NCBI GenBank assembly: GCA_035293845.1
Contig: DATGMB010000268.1
Span: forward strand, 1 to 29,428
From: DATGMB01 sp035293845
GTDB taxonomy: Bacteria; Acidobacteriota; Terriglobia; Bryobacterales; Bryobacteraceae
DNA length: 29,428 nucleotides
Direction: 5' to 3'
Both the position numbers and the translations under genes were made by a program. Below, piece by piece: positions 16,831 through 24,482 of this stretch. The notes under the pieces were generated by a model that was given only the letters and a program-made list of their open reading frames with translations, made no database searches and was not told the origin of the DNA. Every line of letters begins with the position of its first letter. The stretch's first letter is position 1.

Positions 16831-17553
16831 TTGTTTCAAGCTCCCGCTGCATTTCTATTACAAGTAGACGTCTGGGAATTGTTCCAGTCCGGCGGCGTCG
16901 CGGAAACCGCGGTGCTGGGATTCCTGGTCTGCTTTTCGATCTATTCCTGGACCATTATTTTTTCCAAGTGGCAGGCGCTGAGCGGCGCCCGCAAGACGAA
17001 TTCGCGCTTCCTGCGCGCCTTTCGCAAAGCCACTGGCATGGACGCGGTGATGGTGGCGAGCGAGCAGTTCCGGCCATCGCCGCTGGTGGCGGTATTCGAT
17101 TTCGGCTATGAGGAAGTGGAGCGGCAGGTGAAAGCGCGCGGCGCCATCGCCAACCGCTCGTCGCTCGAGCGCTCGCTGCAGATCGGCGTCAGCGAGGAGC
17201 TAGCGAAGCTGGAGCGCAACATGAACTGGCTCGCGACCACTGCCACGGTGACGCCGTTCATCGGCCTGCTCGGCACGGTGCTCGGTATCATCCGCGCGTT
17301 CGTCGCGCTCAGCTCGCAGGGGAGCACGAGCCTGCGCGCGGTCGGGCCGGGTATCGCGAGCGCGCTCATTGCGACCGCGGTGGGCCTGTTCGCCGCGATT
17401 CCGGCGGCCATCGCGTACAACTATTTCGGCCACACCATCCGCGAGATCGGCGCCCGCATGGAGGATTTCGCGCTCGAATTCCTGAACCTGGCGGAGCGCA
17501 CCTTCGGCGAGGCGGAAACGCGGCAATCGGGGAGCGGCCGGCCGGGGTTCTAG
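16831..17553 (+). CDS. tolQ: TolQ/ExbB-type proton channel subunit
   Basis: The product has 240 residues from TTG 16831, with AGGAG five bases upstream. It has three membrane segments as in TolQ/ExbB: about residues 23-47, 130-160 and 168-198. The conserved channel region TVTPFIGLLGTVLGIIRAF and the following VGPGIASALIATAVGLFAAI are present. With TolR it forms the inner-membrane proton-driven motor of the Tol-Pal system, which pulls in the outer membrane during division. The cluster order (Q, R, A-like, B, pal, cpoB) favours TolQ over ExbB or MotA. The next gene follows after two bases. Confidence 0.94.
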   Translation: MFQAPAAFLLQVDVWELFQSGGVAETAVLGFLVCFSIYSWTIIFSKWQALSGARKTNSRFLRAFRKATGMDAVMVASEQFRPSPLVAVFDFGYEEVERQVKARGAIANRSSLERSLQIGVSEELAKLERNMNWLATTATVTPFIGLLGTVLGIIRAFVALSSQGSTSLRAVGPGIASALIATAVGLFAAIPAAIAYNYFGHTIREIGARMEDFALEFLNLAERTFGEAETRQSGSGRPGF

Positions 17554-17555
17554 CC

Positions 17556-18014
17556 ATGGCGATTTCGACCAGCGGAAACGGCAACGGCTTCGGCAACCGC
17601 CGCCGCGGCTCGACCGGGACGCTTTCGGAGATCAACGTCACCCCGTTCGTGGATGTGGTCCTGGTGCTCCTCATCATCTTCATGCTGACGGCGCACATCA
17701 TGGATTTCGGCCTGGAGGTGGATGTTCCGAAGGTGAAGTACACCAAGGAGAGCGCGCAGGATCTTCCGGTCGTAACCATCCGCAAGACGGGCGACATCTA
17801 CCTCAATGAGCAGATGGTGAATATCAACGACCTGAAGACGGAAGTGCAGCACCGCTTCGGCAACGGCAAGGCGATCTACGTCAAGGCGGACCGGGAAACG
17901 ATCTACGAGCCCATCGCGCAGGTAGTGGCCGAGTTGGGCGCGGACGGATTCCAGGTGCGGCTGGTGACGCAGCCGGAGGACGCGGCGGATTCGGCGAAAA
18001 AAGGCCGGCGATGA
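17556..18014 (+). CDS. tolR: TolR/ExbD-type motor subunit
   Basis: The product has 152 residues. A glycine-rich cytoplasmic tail is followed by SEINVTPFVDVVLVLLIIFM, where D33 is the conserved aspartate that carries protons in the single membrane segment (about 31-50). The periplasmic domain follows, with PVVTIRKTGDIYLNEQ and the helical YEPIAQVVAELGADGF. It pairs with TolQ. It starts two bases after tolQ and its stop overlaps the next start (ATGA), so the three genes are translationally linked. Confidence 0.95.
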   Translation: MAISTSGNGNGFGNRRRGSTGTLSEINVTPFVDVVLVLLIIFMLTAHIMDFGLEVDVPKVKYTKESAQDLPVVTIRKTGDIYLNEQMVNINDLKTEVQHRFGNGKAIYVKADRETIYEPIAQVVAELGADGFQVRLVTQPEDAADSAKKGRR

Positions 18015-18820
18015 GCGCGCGCACGGACATCCTCGACGAACCGGAACGGCTGCGGGGGCCGTTTATCGGGTCGCTGGTGTTTCATGGCGGACTGGTGGGA
18101 ATCTTCGCCGCTGCGACGACGTTTCACTTCCTCGGCGGCAACGTGATTCAGTTGGGCGACCCGCACGGCGGCGGGTTCGGCTCGGTCGCGGTGACGGCGG
18201 TGAACAGCATCCAGCTTCCCAACCGCGCTGAGTTAACGAATCCGGTGGCGAACGATACGAAGTCGCAGGTTCCGACGGCGCCGCCCAAGCTGAAAGCGCT
18301 GCCGAAGCCCAAGGTCACAGCGCCAGACCCGGATGCCATCCCGCTGAAGAGCCACGCCGCGCCGAAGCGGGTCGCGCAGGCCGCTTCCCAACCGAACAAA
18401 TGGGAAGCGCAGCAACACTACCGCGACAACCAACTCTACAGCCCGACGGGAGCGGCGGCCAGTTCCCCCATCTATCAGATACAGGGCGGAGGCGGGGTAG
18501 GGCTGGGGACGGATTCGCCGTTGGGAACGCAATACGGTTACTACGCGAACCTGCTGCTGAACCTGATCGGCCAGCACTGGCACCCCACGACGATGGATGC
18601 GCGCACGCTGACGAACCAGGCGGTGGTACAGTTCACGCTGCTGCGCGATGGCTCGCTGCAGCCCGGTTCGGTGCGGCTGGTGCAGTCGAGCGGCAATCGC
18701 GATCTCGACTACTCCGCGCAGCGGGCGCTGCTCGATATCGACCGCTTCCCCCCGCTGCCCGCGGGCTTCCCGCGCGACCGCGCCGATCTGCAGATTCATT
18801 TCGACCTATCGAGGCATTAG
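18011..18820 (+). CDS. TonB/TolA-like energy transducer
   Basis: The product has 269 residues. One membrane anchor lies at about residues 16-43. A proline/lysine-rich periplasmic linker follows at about 90-130 (TAPPKLKALPKPKVTAPDPD). The C-terminal TonB/TolA domain covers about 175-269, with GQHWHPTT, VQFTLLRDGSLQPGSVRLV and the final PPLPAGFPRDRADLQIHF. It occupies the tolA place between tolR and tolB, so it most likely joins TolQR to TolB/Pal. It lacks the long helical domain of E. coli TolA and resembles TonB in build. The tolB start follows one base after its stop. Confidence 0.9.
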   Translation: MSARTDILDEPERLRGPFIGSLVFHGGLVGIFAAATTFHFLGGNVIQLGDPHGGGFGSVAVTAVNSIQLPNRAELTNPVANDTKSQVPTAPPKLKALPKPKVTAPDPDAIPLKSHAAPKRVAQAASQPNKWEAQQHYRDNQLYSPTGAAASSPIYQIQGGGGVGLGTDSPLGTQYGYYANLLLNLIGQHWHPTTMDARTLTNQAVVQFTLLRDGSLQPGSVRLVQSSGNRDLDYSAQRALLDIDRFPPLPAGFPRDRADLQIHFDLSRH

Positions 18821-18821
18821 C

Positions 18822-20225
18822 ATGAAACGGATTCTTTGCGCTGCGGCGGCATCGGCCGCGGCCATCTGGATGCTGGCAGCCCAGCAGAACACACTCGATC
18901 TCGGCGTGCTCCGGAAGGGCGGCGAAATACCCGCCATCGCGGTGCCGGATCTCCGCGGATCGGGCGAGGCGCAGGCCTTGATGTCCGGCTTCAACCAGAC
19001 GCTGTGGAGCGACCTGAACACATCCGGCGTCCTGAATATGCGGTCGAAGAGCTTTTATCCGAGATTCACGCCGCAGCAGCCTGCGGATCTGACGCAGGCG
19101 CCGCCGCCCGCTCCTCCGCCGCGTTACCGCCGCGGCCAGGCCGACACGCTGCAACAGGCCGCCAACGGAAGCGGCCATTGGTTTACGGACTGGTCCGGCC
19201 CGCCGGTTCAGGCCAACTATCTGGCGTTCGGCTATGCGGCGCCGCAGAACGGCGTGTTCGTGCTCTACGGCTGGCTCTACGATCTGCGCAATCCGGCCAG
19301 CCCGCAGGTGATCGCCAAGCGCTATCCGGAATCGCTCGACCAGAACGGCGCCACCAAGGCGGCGCACGAATTCGCCGCCGATATCCTGGCGCTCTTCGGA
19401 GCTTCGTCGCTCGCCGGCACGCATATTTACTTCGTTTCCGACCGCACGGGCAGCAAGGAAATCTGGGCCATGGACTGGGATGGCAAGAACCAGCACCCGA
19501 TCACGCGCTACGGTTCGACGTCGATCGAACCCGCGATTTCGCCCGATGGCACCCGCGTAGCATTTACTAGCTTCGCTCACGGAAGTCCTGGTATATTTGT
19601 GTTTTCGGTAGATACCGGCCGGGACTTGCGCTTCTATAACCAGCGAGCTTCCGTGAATTCGTCGCCGTCATTCACGCCCGATGGGAAGCAGATTATCTAC
19701 TCCTCTTCCGCGCCGAACGACAAATGCTGCCGGATCTTCCTCTCGAATTTGGACGGTAGCGGCTTCCGGCCGATCACCTCGGGCGGATTCATCGACACCG
19801 AGCCGAAGGTCAACCCCAAGACGGGAACCGAAATGGCGTTTGTCTCCGGCCGTTCTGGGCCGCAGCAGATCTATCGCGCCAACCTGGACGGCTCCGATAT
19901 CGTGCGACTGACCGACGGCACGGGTGAAGCGGGCAACCCCGCGTGGAATCCCGACGGCCAGCACCTCGCCTTCGCCTGGACGCGCGGCTACGCGGCCGGC
20001 AAATGGAACGTGTTCATCATGGACGTGGGCTCGCACGAGTACAGCCAGTTGACTCACGACCAGGGCCGCAACGAAAACCCGTGCTGGGCGCCGGACGGCA
20101 AGCACATCGTGTTCGGCTCGACGCGCAGCGGACGGTCACAGATTTATACCATGCTGGCCGATGGCACCCAGGTCCAGCAATTGACTACGGCCGGCAACAA
20201 TGACAGGCCCGTTTGGGGCAAGTAG
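18822..20225 (+). CDS. tolB: TolB, periplasmic beta-propeller protein of the Tol-Pal system
   Basis: The product has 467 residues. Residues 1-19 are a signal peptide (MKRILCAAAASAAAIWMLAA). The N-terminal alpha/beta domain (to about 195) includes IPAIAVPDLRGSGEAQ and GWLYDLRNP. The six-bladed propeller follows, built of repeats like IWAMDWDGKNQHPIT, PAISPDGTRVAF, and NPAWNPDGQHLAF. TolB binds Pal and is displaced by TolA. A proline-rich insertion with PPPAPPPRYRR (about residues 91-105) is longer than in E. coli TolB. The ATG is one base after the preceding stop. An in-frame upstream extension would overlap that gene and lack a signal peptide. Confidence 0.96.
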   Translation: MKRILCAAAASAAAIWMLAAQQNTLDLGVLRKGGEIPAIAVPDLRGSGEAQALMSGFNQTLWSDLNTSGVLNMRSKSFYPRFTPQQPADLTQAPPPAPPPRYRRGQADTLQQAANGSGHWFTDWSGPPVQANYLAFGYAAPQNGVFVLYGWLYDLRNPASPQVIAKRYPESLDQNGATKAAHEFAADILALFGASSLAGTHIYFVSDRTGSKEIWAMDWDGKNQHPITRYGSTSIEPAISPDGTRVAFTSFAHGSPGIFVFSVDTGRDLRFYNQRASVNSSPSFTPDGKQIIYSSSAPNDKCCRIFLSNLDGSGFRPITSGGFIDTEPKVNPKTGTEMAFVSGRSGPQQIYRANLDGSDIVRLTDGTGEAGNPAWNPDGQHLAFAWTRGYAAGKWNVFIMDVGSHEYSQLTHDQGRNENPCWAPDGKHIVFGSTRSGRSQIYTMLADGTQVQQLTTAGNNDRPVWGK

Positions 20226-20258
20226 CTTGATGAATTCAGCAGTACAGGAGAGATGTTC

Positions 20259-21050
20259 ATGTTGACCAGACAGAAGTTGACACTCGTGGTACTGGCGCTC
20301 GCGCTGACGGTTTTCGCCGCCGGCTGCAAGAAGAAGGTGGCCGCCGCGGCGCCGCCGCCACCGGTTCAGCCTGCGCCGCCTCCTCCGCCGCCTGCGCCGC
20401 CCGCGGCTCCGACCGTGGCGCAGTTCAGCGCCGAGCCGACCAACATCCAGCGCGGGCAGTCCTCGACGCTGCGCTGGGAGGTCAGCGGCAATGTGACCAG
20501 CGTTTCGATCGACAACGGCATCGGCCCCGTGCAGACTACGGGTAACCGCCGGGTGTTCCCGAACGACTCGACGACGTACACCCTGACCGCCACCGGTCCA
20601 GGCGGGAACACTACGGCGTCCGTGACTGTGAGCGTGACCACGCCTCCTCCGCCACCGCCGCCTCCGCCGCCGGCCACCACGGGCGGCACGCTGCCGGAAC
20701 GCGTCGGGTCCCTGCAGGATGCCTATTTCGATTACGATAAGAGCGATATCCGCCCCGACGCCCAGCAGGCGCTGACGCAGGATGCCGCGGCGCTGAAGAG
20801 CATCCTGGCGGACTTCCCCAATGCCACCATCATGGTGGAGGGGAATTGCGACGAGCGCGGCTCGGCCGAATACAACCTTGGGCTGGGCGACCGGCGTGCG
20901 GACGCCGCTAAGGATTACCTGACGCAGCTCGGCGTGCCCGCCGACCGCCTCAAGACCATCAGCTACGGCAAGGAGCGCCCGGTGTGCACGGAAAGCAACG
21001 AATCCTGCTGGCAGCGCAACCGGCGCGTGCATTTCTCGGCGGGGCAGTAA
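20259..21050 (+). CDS. pal: Pal, peptidoglycan-associated outer-membrane lipoprotein with an extra Ig-like domain
   Basis: The product has 263 residues. ATG 20259 is preferred over ATG 20253 because AGGAG at 20246-20250 is then eight bases away. The signal sequence ends in FAAGC, so C23 is the lipidated cysteine. A proline-rich stretch is followed by an Ig-like domain at about residues 46-125 (QFSAEPTNIQRGQSSTLRW, TTYTLTATGPGG), a second poly-proline run, and the OmpA/Pal domain from about 145. That domain has YFDYDKSDIRPDAQ, VEGNCDERGSAEYNLGLGDR and the final NRRVHF. E. coli Pal has no Ig domain and is about 170 residues. It follows tolB by 33 bases. Confidence 0.95.
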   Translation: MLTRQKLTLVVLALALTVFAAGCKKKVAAAAPPPPVQPAPPPPPPAPPAAPTVAQFSAEPTNIQRGQSSTLRWEVSGNVTSVSIDNGIGPVQTTGNRRVFPNDSTTYTLTATGPGGNTTASVTVSVTTPPPPPPPPPPATTGGTLPERVGSLQDAYFDYDKSDIRPDAQQALTQDAAALKSILADFPNATIMVEGNCDERGSAEYNLGLGDRRADAAKDYLTQLGVPADRLKTISYGKERPVCTESNESCWQRNRRVHFSAGQ

Positions 21051-21075
21051 ATAATAATTAGCAGTGAGGCCTGAA

Positions 21076-21114
21076 CGGGGCAGGTGATCCGAAGCGGACA
21101 AGCGGACTGCCCCG
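21076..21114 (+). other. Stem-loop between pal and cpoB
   Basis: CGGGGCAG at 21076-21083 pairs exactly with CTGCCCCG at 21107-21114. Inside the 23-base loop, TCCG at 21088-21091 can pair with CGGA at 21095-21098. There is no T-run after it. It may protect or process the message, or reduce read-through from pal to cpoB. Confidence 0.45.
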
Positions 21115-21136
21115 CCGGTCTCGGGAGGCTTACCCA

Positions 21137-22114
21137 ATGGACCGAAGCATTTTGGTGGCGGGCGCGGCGGCCGCGCTCCTGCTGATCGCCAATTATTCAC
21201 CGGCGCCGGCCGCCAGCAAGGAAATTCTCGAGCTGCAGCGCGATGTTGCCACGCTCCAGGACCAGATGCGGCAGCTCCAGCAGTCGCAGGACCGGCAGCT
21301 CGCGGAAATCAAGACGCTGGTGCAGCAATCGCTCAGCGCGGCGAATGACGCCAACCGGAGCGTGGCCGTCATTCAGAACGGGTTCCAGCAGAATCTGCGC
21401 GACCAGGAGAACAAGGTGGTGACGCCGGTGGTTGGCCTGAATACGCGGATGGACAACATGTCGCAGGACATGCGAACCCTGCAGCAGGCCGTCAGCGACC
21501 TGACCGCGCTGCTCTCGAAGATGCAGGCCCAGCTTACCGATCTGAACAATGCCGTGAAGGTGATGCAGGCGCCGGCGGCGCCGCCGCCGGGTTCGGCCGG
21601 TTCGCCCGGAGGTATCGGCGCGGCGCCCGGCGGCATGCCCGGAGCCATGGCCGGTGGACCCCCGCCGAGCGATACCCCGACGATGCCCGCCAGCGCCCTA
21701 TACGACAACGCCAATCGGGACCGCCAGGGCGGCAAGCTGGATCTGGCGCTGCAGGAGTTTTCCGACTACCTGCGCTGGTACGGCAACACCGAGCTCGCCC
21801 CGAATGCGCAGTACTACATCGCCTCGATCCATGCCTCCCAGGGCGATTACGATACGGCGATTCGCGAGTACGATATGGTGCTCGAGAAGTACCCGGACAA
21901 CAACAAGACCGCGGATGCGATCTACGGCAAAGGCGTCGCGCTGGCGCGCTCCGGCCGCCGTACCGATGGCGCGAAGGAGTTCCAGGAGCTGATCCACCGG
22001 TTTCCCACCAATCCGCTGGCCGGCCAAGCCTGCACGCAGCTCACGAACATGGGGTTGAAGTGCCCGTCCACAACGACCCGCACCACCGCCCGGCGTAAGA
22101 AAGCCGGCGAATGA
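21137..22114 (+). CDS. cpoB: CpoB/YbgF, Tol-Pal coordinating TPR protein
   Basis: The product has 325 residues. A signal peptide covers about residues 1-26 (ends PAPAAS). Residues about 28-130 are a heptad-rich coiled coil, as in the trimerising N-terminus of E. coli CpoB. A glycine/proline linker at about 148-185 is followed by TPR repeats to about 310: ALYDNANRDRQGGKLDLALQ, APNAQYYIASIHASQGDYDT and DAIYGKGVALARSGR. CpoB links Tol function to peptidoglycan synthesis at the septum. GGGAGG at 21123-21128 is the ribosome binding site. Its stop overlaps the start of the DeoC-like gene. Confidence 0.94.
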   Translation: MDRSILVAGAAAALLLIANYSPAPAASKEILELQRDVATLQDQMRQLQQSQDRQLAEIKTLVQQSLSAANDANRSVAVIQNGFQQNLRDQENKVVTPVVGLNTRMDNMSQDMRTLQQAVSDLTALLSKMQAQLTDLNNAVKVMQAPAAPPPGSAGSPGGIGAAPGGMPGAMAGGPPPSDTPTMPASALYDNANRDRQGGKLDLALQEFSDYLRWYGNTELAPNAQYYIASIHASQGDYDTAIREYDMVLEKYPDNNKTADAIYGKGVALARSGRRTDGAKEFQELIHRFPTNPLAGQACTQLTNMGLKCPSTTTRTTARRKKAGE

Positions 22115-22803
22115 CGGCCGCGCCCGAGGATCTCGCGGCGGTCCTCGATCTCACGCTGCTCGATCCCGATCTCGATGATGAGCGGGTCGTGGCCGGCATC
22201 CAGGAAGCCCGCCGGTACGGCGTGGCGTCCGTGACCGTGCGGCCGTGCGATATCGACCTGGCCGTGCGGTCGCTCCAGGGCAGCGCCGCGCGGGCCGGAG
22301 CGGTATGCGGATTTCCGCACGGTTCACAGAATACTACGGTCAAGCTGTACGAGGCGCGCGATCTGCTGCGGCGCGGCGCGCGCGATATCGCGGTGGTGAT
22401 CGGCATTTCCCGGCTGCTTTCGCGGGAGTTTCAGCACGTTCAGACGGAGCTTTCGCAGCTTGCCGAATCCTGCCACGCCGAGCGCGGGCGGCTGACGGTG
22501 ATCCTGGAAGCCGGATATCTCACCGACGAACTGAAAGTGATTGCCTGCGCCTGCTGCGAGCGCGCGGAGGTGGACTTCGTAGCCCCGGCGACCGGCTTCG
22601 GCCCGGCCATCGATGTGGCGGCCGAGCTGAGCTTCCTGCGCCGGCGCCTGCCGGAGGAGATCGGGCTGCAGGCCGGCGGCATCCACAGCCTGGACGAGGC
22701 GCTCGCCCTGCGCGAGGCCGGGTGCTCCCGGATCGGGACGGCGACTCCCGGCGCGATTTTGGACGAATGGAAGGCGCGCCAGGCCGCAACGCAGCAAAGC
22801 TGA
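22111..22803 (+). CDS. DeoC-family protein lacking the aldolase catalytic residues
   Basis: The product has 230 residues, a normal DeoC length, and follows the fold throughout: LDLTLLDPD at the N-terminus, VCGFPHGSQNTTVKLYEARD, LTVILEAGYLTDE, DFVAPATGFGPA and GLQAGGIHSLDEAL. The residues known to be catalytic in E. coli DeoC are changed: D102 corresponds to A94, the Schiff-base K167 to A158, and K201 to Q187. The protein is therefore unlikely to be a deoxyribose-phosphate aldolase. The frame is intact with normal codon use, so it is not decaying. It overlaps cpoB by four bases (ATGA) and ends the tol-pal cluster. Its role is unknown: a binding protein or a different reaction is possible. Confidence 0.85.
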   Translation: MTAAPEDLAAVLDLTLLDPDLDDERVVAGIQEARRYGVASVTVRPCDIDLAVRSLQGSAARAGAVCGFPHGSQNTTVKLYEARDLLRRGARDIAVVIGISRLLSREFQHVQTELSQLAESCHAERGRLTVILEAGYLTDELKVIACACCERAEVDFVAPATGFGPAIDVAAELSFLRRRLPEEIGLQAGGIHSLDEALALREAGCSRIGTATPGAILDEWKARQAATQQS

Positions 22804-22876
22804 CGCCGCAGAGGCGCGGAGAAAATCGAACACCGGCCTACCCTCCTTCCTCGGCGTCCCGGTGCCTCGGCGGTGA
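22804..22876. repeat. Second extragenic palindromic repeat, diverged copy
   Basis: CGCCGCAGAGGCGCGGAG starts at 22804, directly after the deoC-like stop. The right arm, CTCGGCGTCCCGGTGCCTC then GGCGGTG, ends at 22874. The element resembles the one at 16666-16763 and belongs to the same broad class (CCGCAGAG ... GGCGGTGAA), but its arms match less well. Confidence 0.55.
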
Positions 22877-22952
22877 ATTCATGTAGCAGCCACCCGTCCG
22901 GTCGGAAGGGTGCGGAGTGACCCGTGTTCCCCGTGTTATTCTGGACTGTCCG

Positions 22953-24482
22953 ATGGCGCAGACGAGGTTGTTTCCGCGCATTTGCATTGCGTTGGGCCTG
23001 CCAGACGTACAAACCCTCCTAGATCACGCCCGGCGCGAGGCTGCCGCGGGCGAGACCTTTCTGGAATTCCGGCTGGATTTCCTGGAGGACCCCGCCAAAG
23101 GCGTCGAGGCGATTCCGGCCTTCCTCGAAGAATTTCCTGAGTGCACCATCCTGGCGACCTGCCGTCGGCACCAGAATCACGGCAAGTTCAACGGCAGCAT
23201 CGAGGAGCAACTCGCGATCCTGGACCTGGCGGTGCGGCACGGCGCGCACGCCATCGATGTAGAAATCGAAAGCGCGGCGGCCGCACAGGAGCGCTTGGCA
23301 CAGTTCCGCGGCCGTACCCAGATCGTGGTGTCCTACCATAACTTCGAGGCCACCCCACCGATGGAGCCCATTCTCAACCGGGTGATGCGCGTGCCGGCGG
23401 ATGCCTACAAGGTGGTCACGACGGCGCGCAAGCCCTCCGATAATGTGCGGGTCCTGGCCGCCGCCAAGGAGGTCACCAGGCAGCCCCTGGTGGTCCTGGC
23501 CATGGGCGAGTTGGGCTTTCCCACGCGCGTGCTTTCGCCCGTCTTCGGCGGCGCCTTTACGTATGCCGCGCCGATGTGCGCTTCCGGCACCGCGGCCGGA
23601 CAGGTCAGCGCGCGCTCCCTGCGCCATCTGTACCACGTCGATAAGCTCAAGAAGACGACCAAAATTTTCGGAGTGATCGCCGATCCGGTGCGGCACTCGA
23701 TTTCTCCGGCCGTGCACAACCGCGGCTTTCAGGCGCGCCGGCTCGATTCGGTGTATCTTCCGTTTCTGGTTTCGCCCGCGGCGCTGCGCGATTTCTTCTC
23801 CATGGCCGAGCGCCTGCCGCTCGCCGGTTTCAGCGTGACGATTCCCCACAAGCAGAAGATCATCCGGTATCTGGATTCGGTCGACCCGCTGGCGCGGCGC
23901 ATCGGGGCGGTGAATACGGTCTGGCGAAAGGCCGGGAAGTGGCGGGGCTCGAACACCGACGCCGCCGGGGTCACCGGCCCGCTGCAGCGGCTGATGCGGC
24001 TGCAATCCGCTTCCGTGCTGATCGTGGGCAACGGGGGCGCCGCTCGCGGTGCGGCCTGCGCGCTGTTCGACGCCGGGGCGAAGATTTCGGTTGTGGGCCG
24101 GAACGCCGACCGTGTCCGCGCCCTCGCCAAGATCTGCGGCGGCGAGCCTCTGCTGCGGGAACAGCTCGCGGGCCGCAAGTTCGACGCCATCATTCATGCC
24201 ACACCGCTCGGCATGTACCCGCACGTGAACGAGTGCTTCTTCGAGGGCGAAATCCCCGGCGAAGTGGTCTTCGACATGGTTTATAACCCGCTCGAAACCG
24301 TGCTGATCCGCCGCGCGCGCCAACAGGGCAAGACGGTGGTCCCGGGCCTCGAAATGTTCATCGAACAGGCCGCCCGCCAGTTCGAAATCTGGACTGGCGA
24401 AACAGCGCCGCGGGCGGTGATGCAAAAGGCCGCCATCGAAGCGCTCGAAAACCACGCCAAGCCGGCGCGCGTTTCGGAGTGA
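22953..24482 (+). CDS. aroDE: Bifunctional 3-dehydroquinate dehydratase / shikimate dehydrogenase (AroDE)
   Basis: The product has 509 residues and joins two steps of the shikimate pathway. Residues about 8-220 are type I dehydroquinase: H129 in VVSYHNFEATP and the Schiff-base K153 in AYKVVTTARK are kept. The usual active-site EGG glutamate (E86 in E. coli) aligns with N75 in CRRHQNHGKF. Residues about 232-500 are shikimate dehydrogenase: HSISPAVHN, TIPHKQ with the catalytic lysine, GSNTDAAGV with the aspartate, the NADP loop VGNGGAARGAA and the C-terminal PGLEMFIEQAARQFEIWTG. GTG 22917 with GGAAGG is an alternative start. Codons between 22917 and 22953 are unlike the gene (CGT, GTT, ATT, TGT), so 22953 is preferred. 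TATTCT lies ten bases before it. Confidence 0.93.
   Translation: MAQTRLFPRICIALGLPDVQTLLDHARREAAAGETFLEFRLDFLEDPAKGVEAIPAFLEEFPECTILATCRRHQNHGKFNGSIEEQLAILDLAVRHGAHAIDVEIESAAAAQERLAQFRGRTQIVVSYHNFEATPPMEPILNRVMRVPADAYKVVTTARKPSDNVRVLAAAKEVTRQPLVVLAMGELGFPTRVLSPVFGGAFTYAAPMCASGTAAGQVSARSLRHLYHVDKLKKTTKIFGVIADPVRHSISPAVHNRGFQARRLDSVYLPFLVSPAALRDFFSMAERLPLAGFSVTIPHKQKIIRYLDSVDPLARRIGAVNTVWRKAGKWRGSNTDAAGVTGPLQRLMRLQSASVLIVGNGGAARGAACALFDAGAKISVVGRNADRVRALAKICGGEPLLREQLAGRKFDAIIHATPLGMYPHVNECFFEGEIPGEVVFDMVYNPLETVLIRRARQQGKTVVPGLEMFIEQAARQFEIWTGETAPRAVMQKAAIEALENHAKPARVSE

Noticed and set aside
20366..20700. Simple-sequence CCG/CCT runs as a tandem-repeat locus
   Set aside because: They encode poly-proline linkers of Pal in frame and are explained by the protein.
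22111..22803. Functional deoxyribose-phosphate aldolase
   Set aside because: The fold matches, but the catalytic Asp and both Lys residues are absent, so the activity is not claimed.
23019..24455. A 478-residue minus-strand frame opposite aroDE
   Set aside because: It lies wholly antisense to a gene with two clear enzyme domains and is His/Arg/Gly-rich with no motifs.
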